From Stenotrophomonas sp. (lineage in GTDB: Bacteria; Pseudomonadota; Gammaproteobacteria; Xanthomonadales; Xanthomonadaceae), in assembly GCA_003525885.1 (NCBI GenBank), contig DQIG01000003.1, positions 1 to 10,715 on the forward strand: DNA of 10,715 nucleotides. Direction: 5' to 3'. The notes below the pieces were generated by a model, which saw only the letters and a list, made by a program, of their open reading frames with translations, was not told the DNA's origin and searched no databases. This document shows, piece after piece, positions 5,210-10,715 of the stretch. Each line of letters opens with the position of its first letter. Position 1 is the stretch's first letter. A program made the translations under genes and the position numbers.

Positions 5210-6100
5210 TCACTTCTCGCTCGTGATGAGCTGCACGACGCTGGAGAAATCCAGCTTGCCGCGGCCGGCCTGGTGGTTCATCGAGTACAGGTTGCGGGCC
5301 ACTTCGCCCAGTGGGATCGAGGCGCCGACACTCATCGCCGCTTCCACCGCCAGGCCCATGTCCTTCAGCATCAGATCGCTGCCGAAACCGCCACTGTAGC
5401 CGCGCGAGGCCGGGGCGTTTTCCAGCACGCCCGGCCACGGGTTGCACACTTCGGTAGCCCAGCTGCGGCCAGTGCTGACCGCCATCATCTGCGACAGCAC
5501 CTTCGGGTCCAGCCCGTGCGCCACGCCCAGCGCGATGGCTTCACCGGTCACCGCCATGATCACGCCCAGCGCCATGTTGTTGCACAGCTTGGCGACCTGG
5601 CCGGCGCCGCTGGCACCCACGTGGAAGATGTTCTTGCCCATCGCCTGCAGCACCGGGCGCGCGCGTTCCAGCGCGTCCTCTTCGCCACCGACGATGAAGG
5701 TCAGGGTGCCGGCCTGGGCACCGGCGGTCCCGCCGGATACCGGTGCGTCGATCATCTGCAGGCCACGCGCGGCGGCCGCTTCCGAGACCTTGCGGGCACT
5801 GGCCGGTGCGATCGTGCTGCAGTCGATGACCAGTGCACCCGCCGGGATCGCGGCGAGAATGCCGTCATCGCCCAGGTACACACCTTCGACATGGCGGCTG
5901 GCCGGCAGCATCGAGATCACGACCTCGGCATCGGCGAGGGTTTCGCGCGCCGACGTGGCCGCGCTTGCGCCGGCATCGACGGCGGCCTGCACCGCGGCCG
6001 GGACCAGATCGAACACGCGCACAGTGTGGCCGTTCTTGACCAGATTGGCGGCCATCGGGCCACCCATGTTGCCCAACCCGATGAATGCAATACGGCTCAT
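5210..6100 (-). CDS. mmsB: 3-hydroxyisobutyrate dehydrogenase
   Basis: A 296-residue NAD-dependent enzyme, normal family length. It oxidises 3-hydroxyisobutyrate to methylmalonate semialdehyde in valine breakdown. The Rossmann motif GLGNMGGPMA is at 8-17, with Asp31 at the end of the second strand favouring NAD over NADP. The substrate-binding signature DAPVSGGTAGAQAGTL spans 118-133, and catalytic Lys171 lies in GAGQVAKLCNNM (165-176). The C-terminal helical domain contains the typical GFGSDLMLKDMGLA (238-251). The ATG overlaps the stop of the upstream hydrolase gene by four bases (ATGA at 6097-6100). It is the last gene of the operon, followed by a SMAG palindrome and a strong terminator. 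The beta-hydroxyacid dehydrogenase family is broad, but the neighbours make this substrate very likely. Confidence 0.95.
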   Translation of the reverse strand: MSRIAFIGLGNMGGPMAANLVKNGHTVRVFDLVPAAVQAAVDAGASAATSARETLADAEVVISMLPASRHVEGVYLGDDGILAAIPAGALVIDCSTIAPASARKVSEAAAARGLQMIDAPVSGGTAGAQAGTLTFIVGGEEDALERARPVLQAMGKNIFHVGASGAGQVAKLCNNMALGVIMAVTGEAIALGVAHGLDPKVLSQMMAVSTGRSWATEVCNPWPGVLENAPASRGYSGGFGSDLMLKDMGLAVEAAMSVGASIPLGEVARNLYSMNHQAGRGKLDFSSVVQLITSEK

Positions 6101-7272
6101 GCAAGGCTCCTTTCAACAAGGGGAGTGCCCAGGCCGGCCAGCGGATGCGCGGCAGCGGCCCAAGGGGAAACGAAGAAGGTATCGGCCCACGCGCCGGTGG
6201 CCTCGGCCAGGATGGCCGGGTTCCACTGCGGATTGCGGTCCTTGTCGATCAGCAACGCGCGGATGCCTTCGGCGAAATCACCGTGGGCGGCGCAATGCAG
6301 GGCGACGATGTACTCCAGGCGGTAGATCGCGGCCAGATCCTGGCCGGCACTGCGGCGCTGCAGCTCGTACGACAACCGTGCTGACCCCGGCGCACCGGCG
6401 GCGAGGGTCTTCTGTGCCGCCTGCAGCCAGGCATCGTCGGTCTGCAGACCGGCAATGCGCGCAACGATGGCCTGCAGGTCATCGCCTTCGCACAACGCAT
6501 CGACCTGCGCCGCGTTGGCCAGCAGCGGACCGGTCGCAGCGTCACTGGCATGCGACTGCAGCAGATGGGTCAGGCGTTCGTGGTTGTGTGCGGAATCACT
6601 GGACCAGGCCACCTGCAGCAGTGCATCGAATACCGCGCTGCGGCGTTCTTCAGCCACGTGCAAATCGGCCAGGCCGGCATAGATGGCATCGCCCGGGTTG
6701 AGCAACGCGCCGGTCAGGGCCAGGAACAGGCCGCCCTTGCCCGGCACGCGCGGCAGCAGCCAGCTGCCACCGACATCAGGGAACAGGCCGACGGTGATCT
6801 CCGGGAAGGCCAGCTTGGAGCGCTCGCTGACCACGCGGTGGCTGGCGCCGGACATCAGGCCGATGCCGCCCCCCATGACGATGCCGTGGCCCCAGCACAG
6901 GATCGGCTTGGCGTAGGTGTGGATGAGGTAATCGACGCGGTATTCGACGTCGAAGAACTCGGCAGCGTAGTCGTTCTCGTGGATGTCGCTGCGGCCGGCC
7001 TCGCGGAAGGCGACCATGCTCTGGTACAGGCTGTGCAGGTCGCCGCCGGCGCAGAACGCCTTTTCGCCGGCGCCCTGCAGCACCACCATGGCGATGCCGT
7101 CGTCGTCGGCCCAAGCGTTCAACTGCTTCAGCAGCAGGTGCGCCATCGGCAGCGAGAAGCCATTGAGCGTACGCGGCGCGTTGAGCGTGGCGATGCCGAT
7201 GCGCGTGCCATTGCCGGCCACGCGCTCCTCGAACAGCACCGGTGCGTCGTCGGCAGCGGTGTCGGTGCTCAT
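6097..7272 (-). CDS. Enoyl-CoA hydratase/isomerase family protein, probable 3-hydroxyisobutyryl-CoA hydrolase
   Basis: A 391-residue crotonase-fold protein. The start is the ATG at 7270-7272, which overlaps the upstream stop codon (ATGA), although the frame is open to 7470. Oxyanion-hole elements are KAFCAGGD (71-78) and GIVMGGGIGLM (130-140). The signature FPEITVGLFPDVGGSWLLPR (156-175), with Glu158 and Asp166, is the hallmark of 3-hydroxyisobutyryl-CoA hydrolases rather than hydratases. The long C-terminal region (about 200-391), absent from ordinary hydratases, also fits the hydrolase type. It would release CoA from 3-hydroxyisobutyryl-CoA, limiting build-up of toxic methacrylyl-CoA. Its position between the hydratase and mmsB matches the pathway order. 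Databases often label this family only as enoyl-CoA hydratase. Confidence 0.9.
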   Translation of the reverse strand: MSTDTAADDAPVLFEERVAGNGTRIGIATLNAPRTLNGFSLPMAHLLLKQLNAWADDDGIAMVVLQGAGEKAFCAGGDLHSLYQSMVAFREAGRSDIHENDYAAEFFDVEYRVDYLIHTYAKPILCWGHGIVMGGGIGLMSGASHRVVSERSKLAFPEITVGLFPDVGGSWLLPRVPGKGGLFLALTGALLNPGDAIYAGLADLHVAEERRSAVFDALLQVAWSSDSAHNHERLTHLLQSHASDAATGPLLANAAQVDALCEGDDLQAIVARIAGLQTDDAWLQAAQKTLAAGAPGSARLSYELQRRSAGQDLAAIYRLEYIVALHCAAHGDFAEGIRALLIDKDRNPQWNPAILAEATGAWADTFFVSPWAAAAHPLAGLGTPLVERSLA

Positions 7273-8066
7273 GCGTTCTTCCACTGTGCGGCGCGCTTTT
7301 CCAGGAAGGCGGTCACGCCCTCGACCTGGTCGGCGGTATCGAACAGATCGACGAAGGCTTCGCGCTCGGCCACCAGCGCCGAGGCATGGGTGCCGGTGCG
7401 GGTGGACTGCACCAGGGTCTTGCAGGCGGCGATGCTGGTCGGGCTCTGCTTGCCGGCCTTCTTCGCCCATTCCAGGGCCAACGCCTTGGATTCACCCTTG
7501 CCGACCTTTTCTTCGGCCAGGCCAATCCGCAGCGCGGTCTCGGCGTTGATGCGCTCACCCAGCAGGATCATGCGCTTGGCCCAGCCCTCGCCGACCAGGC
7601 GCGGCAGGTTCTGGGTGCCACCGGCGCAGGGCAGCAGGCCGACGGTGGCCTCCGGCAGTGCGACCTGGGCGTGGTCTTCGATGATGCGCAGGTCACAGGC
7701 CAGTGCGCATTCCAGGCCACCGCCCATCGCATAGCCGTTGATCGCGGCGATCGACACGCCGCGGAAGGCGGACAGCGCTTCGAAGGCTTCACCGAAGCGC
7801 CGCGCGGCCTCGCGTGCAGCGGCCTTGTCGCCCGAGGCGAACTGGTTGAGGTCGGCACCGGCGGAGAAGAACTTCTCGCCGTCACCGGTGATCACCAGCG
7901 CGTAGACGTCGCGGTCTGCGTTGAGCGCACCGACCAGGTCACGCAGCGCCGACAGGCTGTGCACGGTCCAGGTATGCGCCGGCGGGTTGTGCAGGGTGAC
8001 CACGGCAGTGTGGCCGTCCACCTCGACCTTCAGGCCCACGTGCTCCTGGGTTCGCCAATCCTTCAT
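7269..8066 (-). CDS. Enoyl-CoA hydratase (methacrylyl-CoA hydration)
   Basis: A 265-residue crotonase, usual length for short-chain enoyl-CoA hydratases. FFSAGADLNQF (66-76) and GYAMGGGLECALACDLRI (111-128) form the CoA/oxyanion region. The two catalytic glutamates are Glu119 (GGLECA) and Glu139 (LPEATVGLLPCAGGTQ). In this operon it most likely adds water to methacrylyl-CoA to give 3-hydroxyisobutyryl-CoA. Its ATG shares four bases with the stop codon of the acyl-CoA dehydrogenase gene (8063-8066), and its own stop overlaps the hydrolase start (7269-7272). Codon use (mixed GAA/GAG, GCG/GCC) is like the rest of the Stenotrophomonas-like side. Substrate range could be wider than valine intermediates. 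Confidence 0.92.
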   Translation of the reverse strand: MKDWRTQEHVGLKVEVDGHTAVVTLHNPPAHTWTVHSLSALRDLVGALNADRDVYALVITGDGEKFFSAGADLNQFASGDKAAAREAARRFGEAFEALSAFRGVSIAAINGYAMGGGLECALACDLRIIEDHAQVALPEATVGLLPCAGGTQNLPRLVGEGWAKRMILLGERINAETALRIGLAEEKVGKGESKALALEWAKKAGKQSPTSIAACKTLVQSTRTGTHASALVAEREAFVDLFDTADQVEGVTAFLEKRAAQWKNA

Positions 8067-9217
8067 CGCAGTTCCTCTTCGGTGTTGAGCAGGTGACGGG
8101 CAACGATCACCCGCATGATCTCGTTGGTGCCTTCCAGGATCTGGTGCACGCGGCAGTCACGCAGCAGGCGCTCGATCGGGTATTCGCGGATGTATCCATA
8201 GCCACCATGGATCTGCAGCGCTTCGTTGCAGACGTTGAAACCGGCATCGGTGGCGAAACGCTTGGCCATCGCGCACCACACGTTGGCGTCGCTGGCACCG
8301 GCGTCGAGCTTGCGTGCGGCGGTGTGCACCATCTGCCGGGCGGCCACCAGCTGGGTGACCATGTCGGCCAGCTTGAACTGCAGGGCCTGAAAATCCTTGA
8401 GCGGCTTGCCGAACTGCTTGCGGGTCTCGAGATAGGCCTTGGCCGTGTCCAAGGCGAAGGCGGCGCCGCCCAGCGAGCACGAGGCGATGTTCAGCCGTCC
8501 GCCGTCCAGGCCCATCATGGCGAAGCGGAAGCCCTCGCCTTCCTGGCCGATGCGGTTGGCCACCGGCACGCGGCAGTCGTCGAAGTTCACCTGGGCGGTC
8601 GGCTGGGCGTTCCATCCCATCTTGCGCTCGTTGGCGCCGAAGCTGAGGCCGGGGGTCCCCTTCTCGACCACGAACGCCGAGACGCCCTTGGCGCCGTCGC
8701 CGCCCGTGCGGGCCATCACCACATAGACGTCCGACACGCCGCCGCCCGAGATGAAGGCCTTGCCGCCGTTCAGCACGTAGTGGTCGCCGTCGAGCCTGGC
8801 CGTGGTGCGCATGTTGGCCGCGTCCGAGCCCGAACCCGGCTCGGTCAGGCAGTAGCTGGCGATCAGTTCCATGGTCGTCAGGCGCGGCAGATAGCGCTGG
8901 CGCAGCTCGTCGGAGCCGAAACGGTCGATCATCCACGAGGCCATGTTGTGGATGGTCAGGTAGGCGGCCGTCGGCACGTCGCCGTAGCTCAGGGCCTCGA
9001 AGATGATCGAGGCGTCCAGGCGCGTCAGGCCGCTGCCGCCGACGTCGTCCTGTACGTAGATGCCTGCGAAACCCAGGCCGGCGGCCTCGCGCAGCACATC
9101 GACCGGGAAGTGCTTCTTCTCGTCCCATTCGGCCGAATTCGGGGCAAGGCGTTCCGCCGCGAAGCCCGAGGCCATATCCTGAATGGCGCGTTGATCGTCG
9201 TTCAGCGCGAAATCCAT
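8063..9217 (-). CDS. Acyl-CoA dehydrogenase (isobutyryl-CoA dehydrogenase-like), apparently a two-taxon chimera
   Basis: A 384-residue FAD enzyme starting MDFALNDDQRAIQDMASGFA. The start is the ATG at 9215-9217 with GGAGGA about 8 bases before it; the frame runs on to 9394. All family landmarks are intact: YCLTEPGSGSDAA (122-134, FAD/substrate loop), the middle beta-domain around WNAQPTAQVNFDDCRVP (202-218), RKQFGKPL (266-273), and the catalytic base Glu362 in QILEGTNEIMR (359-369), the position used by short/branched-chain members. It would oxidise isobutyryl-CoA to methacrylyl-CoA, the first operon-encoded step. Codons for residues 1 to about 250 (TCG-rich Ser, GCC, GAG) resemble the downstream hemB side, while the last about 85 residues (GAA, GGT, GCA, GCG) resemble the valine operon. 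The reading frame and protein motifs stay continuous, so the product may be functional if the DNA is real. Confidence 0.88.
   Translation of the reverse strand: MDFALNDDQRAIQDMASGFAAERLAPNSAEWDEKKHFPVDVLREAAGLGFAGIYVQDDVGGSGLTRLDASIIFEALSYGDVPTAAYLTIHNMASWMIDRFGSDELRQRYLPRLTTMELIASYCLTEPGSGSDAANMRTTARLDGDHYVLNGGKAFISGGGVSDVYVVMARTGGDGAKGVSAFVVEKGTPGLSFGANERKMGWNAQPTAQVNFDDCRVPVANRIGQEGEGFRFAMMGLDGGRLNIASCSLGGAAFALDTAKAYLETRKQFGKPLKDFQALQFKLADMVTQLVAARQMVHTAARKLDAGASDANVWCAMAKRFATDAGFNVCNEALQIHGGYGYIREYPIERLLRDCRVHQILEGTNEIMRVIVARHLLNTEEELR
8300..8470. other. Probable junction between Stenotrophomonas-like and alphaproteobacteria-like DNA
   Basis: Placed by hand from codon style inside the acyl-CoA dehydrogenase gene. 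Ser TCG is frequent from the start to residue 248 (base about 8474) and disappears after it. GAT, TTT, GGT, GCA and GAA codons appear from about 8395 downward. The protein in between (RKQFG..L.DFQALQF.LADM) is strongly conserved in this family, so two genes could join here without breaking the frame. The exact base cannot be fixed without an alignment. Confidence 0.55.
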
Positions 9218-9428
9218 GCGCGATATCCTCCCGAGCAGGGCAGAACCGCCCTTGGCCTTTTCTTGTCCGCTGACGTGCCGCGCGGCGGCGACTGTGTCAA
9301 TCATATCCCAGTCGGCGAATTTGGATCCGCCCGTGCGTCGAAAATGGGCACGAAACGTCGCACCGCCCTTGATCATGAGACCGGTCGGTATCAAATCGCG
9401 CCCATCGGAGGCGTCGTCGTTTCGTCAC
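9218..9428. promoter_or_regulatory. Divergent intergenic region between the acyl-CoA dehydrogenase and DUF2147 genes
   Basis: This 211-base gap must hold the promoters for both outward-reading genes. I see the GGAGGA ribosome binding site of the dehydrogenase near 9226-9231 and a GACCGGTC palindrome at 9379-9386. No confident -35/-10 pair could be assigned in either direction, so the role is inferred from gene arrangement only. Confidence 0.35.
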
Positions 9429-9869
9429 ATGCGCAAGTTCATCTCTCTCATCGTCGCGGTCGCGGCGCTCGTTGGCCTGAGTTCGGTCCCCGCCCAGGCG
9501 GCGGACATGGGCGTCTGGCGCAACCCCAAGGACAACGTCCGGGTCGAGATCAAGAGCTGCGGCGACAGCATGTGCGGCTACGTGGTCTACGCCAGCCGCA
9601 AGGCCGAGGCCGACGCCCGCAAGAGCGGCTACCACACCCTGGTCGGCCAGCAGTTGCTGCGCGACTTCGAGCCCACCGGCCATGGCAACATGCGCGGCAA
9701 GGTCTTCGTGCCCACCCTGAAGGTCACCCTGTCGGGCACGGCCGAGTTCATCGACGCCCGGACCATGAAGGCCAAGGGCTGCGTCCTGGGCGGCGTCATC
9801 TGCAAGTCGCAGATCTGGACCCGCGTGGACGGCATGCAGACGGCCCGCGTCGAGAACAACGCGGGCTGA
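9429..9869 (+). CDS. DUF2147 family secreted protein
   Basis: A 146-residue protein starting MRKFISLIVAVAALVGLSS. Residues 1-24 form a clear Sec signal peptide (positive start, hydrophobic core, cleavage after AQA before ADMGVW), so the mature protein is probably periplasmic. The mature part opens with GVWRNPKDNVRVEIKSCGDSMCGYVVY, the characteristic DUF2147 pattern 'G.W......V.I..C....CG.(I/V)', followed by a small beta-barrel-like region. Four mature cysteines (CGDSMC, then GCVLGGVIC) could make disulfides. The upstream start at 9216 in the same frame would bury the signal peptide, so 9429 is preferred despite a poorly spaced GGAGG. The function of the family is unknown. Its GAG/GCC/TCG-rich coding matches hemB beside it. 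Confidence 0.85.
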   Translation: MRKFISLIVAVAALVGLSSVPAQAADMGVWRNPKDNVRVEIKSCGDSMCGYVVYASRKAEADARKSGYHTLVGQQLLRDFEPTGHGNMRGKVFVPTLKVTLSGTAEFIDARTMKAKGCVLGGVICKSQIWTRVDGMQTARVENNAG

Positions 9870-9928
9870 TCCGCCCTTAAGGGCCCTACGCCCTTGCCTC
9901 CCCGGCATGTCCGCGCGAAACCAGCGGC

Positions 9929-10715
9929 ATGACCACGCCTCCCCTCGCGCCCTATCCCGCCACGCGCCTGCGCCGCCTGCGCCAGGCCGACTGGACCCGC
10001 CGTCTCGTCCGCGAGACCACGCTGGAGCCGTCCGACCTGATCTGGTCGATGGTGGTGCACGAGGGCGAAGGCACGATCCCCGTGGCCTCGATGCCGGGCG
10101 TCGAGCGCCTGAGCGTGAAGGAGGCCGCCAAGGCCGCCGTCCGCGCCCGCGAACTGGGCATCCCGGCCATCGCCATCTTCCCGCACATCGACGGCGCCCG
10201 TAAGGACGCGGCCGGCTCGATCGCCGCCGATCCCGACGGCGTCATCCCCCGCGCCGTCAAGGCCATGAAGGACGCCGCCCCCGAAGTCGGCATCATGTGC
10301 GACGTGGCGCTGGACCCCTTCACCGACCACGGCCACGACGGCGTGGTCGAGGGCGGCAGGATCCTCAACGACCCCACCATCGAGCGCCTGATCGAGCAGG
10401 GCCTGATGCAGGCGCAGGCCGGCGCCGACATCCTGGCCCCGTCCGACATGATGGACGGTCGCATCGGCAGGCTGCGCGCGGCGCTGGAAGGCGCGAACTT
10501 CCAGGACACCATGATCATGTCCTACGCGGCCAAATACGCGTCGGCGTTCTATGGCCCCTATCGCGACGCCATCGGCTCGGCCAAGCTCAGCGCCGGCCAG
10601 GGCGACAAGAAGACCTACCAGATGGACCCGGCCAACACCGAGGAGGCCATCCGCGAGGTGGCCCTCGACATCGCCGAGGGCGCCGACATGGTCATGGTCA
10701 AGCCGGGCATGCCGT
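9929..10715 (+). CDS. hemB: Delta-aminolevulinic acid dehydratase (porphobilinogen synthase), partial at right edge
   Basis: The first 262 residues of a normally about 330-residue cytoplasmic enzyme that condenses two 5-aminolevulinate molecules into porphobilinogen for haem and other tetrapyrroles. Family blocks are intact: FPHIDGARKDAAGS (84-97), LAPSDMMDGRIG (169-180), the Schiff-base region MSYAAKYASAFYGPYRDA with Lys202, and VMVKPGMP with catalytic Lys258. The zinc-binding cysteines of the E. coli-type enzyme (DTCFCEYTSHGHCG) are replaced: DVALDPFTDHGHDG (125-138) has Ala127, Asp129 and Asp137, as in the zinc-independent/magnesium-stimulated type found in many alphaproteobacteria and pseudomonads. 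The ATG at 9929 follows the DUF2147 stop by 59 bases and has no strong ribosome binding site. Codon choice is alphaproteobacteria-like. Confidence 0.96.
   Translation, partial: MTTPPLAPYPATRLRRLRQADWTRRLVRETTLEPSDLIWSMVVHEGEGTIPVASMPGVERLSVKEAAKAAVRARELGIPAIAIFPHIDGARKDAAGSIAADPDGVIPRAVKAMKDAAPEVGIMCDVALDPFTDHGHDGVVEGGRILNDPTIERLIEQGLMQAQAGADILAPSDMMDGRIGRLRAALEGANFQDTMIMSYAAKYASAFYGPYRDAIGSAKLSAGQGDKKTYQMDPANTEEAIREVALDIAEGADMVMVKPGMP

Noticed and set aside
5273..6701. Plus-strand open frames opposite mmsB and the hydrolase gene
   Set aside because: Antisense shadows of well-supported genes, with no start signals or conserved motifs.
8093..9880. Long plus-strand open frame (nearly 600 codons)
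   Set aside because: Antisense to the acyl-CoA dehydrogenase and out of frame with the DUF2147 gene. Composition is His/Gly/Arg-rich without recognisable motifs.
9873..9884. Perfect 12-base palindrome GCCCTTAAGGGC after the DUF2147 stop
   Set aside because: There is no loop and no T run, so it cannot be called a terminator, and a single short palindrome in GC-rich DNA is weak evidence for a binding site.

Overview
The window joins two kinds of bacterial DNA. Bases 1 to about 8300-8470 look like a Stenotrophomonas chromosome (Xanthomonadales). The main evidence is two copies of the short GTAG-headed palindrome (SMAG type) known from S. maltophilia, together with a valine-degradation operon and a Xanthomonas/Xylella-like Ohr. 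From about 8300-8470 to the right edge the sequence looks alphaproteobacterial, probably Caulobacterales such as Brevundimonas (an inference, no search run). Ala, Gly and Glu codons there are dominated by GCC, GGC and GAG, TCG is the common Ser codon, and the hemB has an alphaproteobacterial-style metal site. The switch falls inside one acyl-CoA dehydrogenase gene whose reading frame stays open across it. This is most simply a chimeric assembly or a recombination between two homologous genes.

Layout. (1) 1-3189, minus strand: part of the head-tail and tail module of a lambda/HK97-like siphophage prophage. In transcription order it holds a head-tail connector, head closure protein, DUF3168 tail completion protein, tail tube, tail assembly chaperone G with its -1 frameshift extension GT, and the start of the tape measure. 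The frameshift site is textbook: G GGA AAC, a 9-nt spacer, an 11-bp perfect hairpin, then a second perfect hairpin directly adjoining. Hairpin terminators sit before the tail tube and before the tape measure, and another lies upstream of the connector. (2) 3190-3567: the phage/chromosome boundary, with no convincing gene. (3) 3568-5061, plus strand: a divergent cation-efflux (CDF) transporter and an organic hydroperoxide resistance protein (ohr). (4) 5062-5209: convergent gene ends with two SMAG palindromes flanking a strong terminator. (5) 5210-9217, minus strand: four overlapping valine-catabolism genes, reading acyl-CoA dehydrogenase, enoyl-CoA hydratase, 3-hydroxyisobutyryl-CoA hydrolase-like protein, 3-hydroxyisobutyrate dehydrogenase. 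(6) 9429-10715, plus strand: a secreted DUF2147 protein and the first 262 codons of hemB.

The four valine genes encode consecutive steps from isobutyryl-CoA to methylmalonate semialdehyde and are joined by ATGA stop/start overlaps, so they are probably translated in a coupled way. The next enzyme, methylmalonate-semialdehyde dehydrogenase (mmsA), is not in the window. I found no CRISPR array, tRNA, rRNA, insertion sequence, or clear novel defence or metabolic system. The two observations most worth checking are the within-gene taxonomic switch and the compact frameshift element with paired hairpins.
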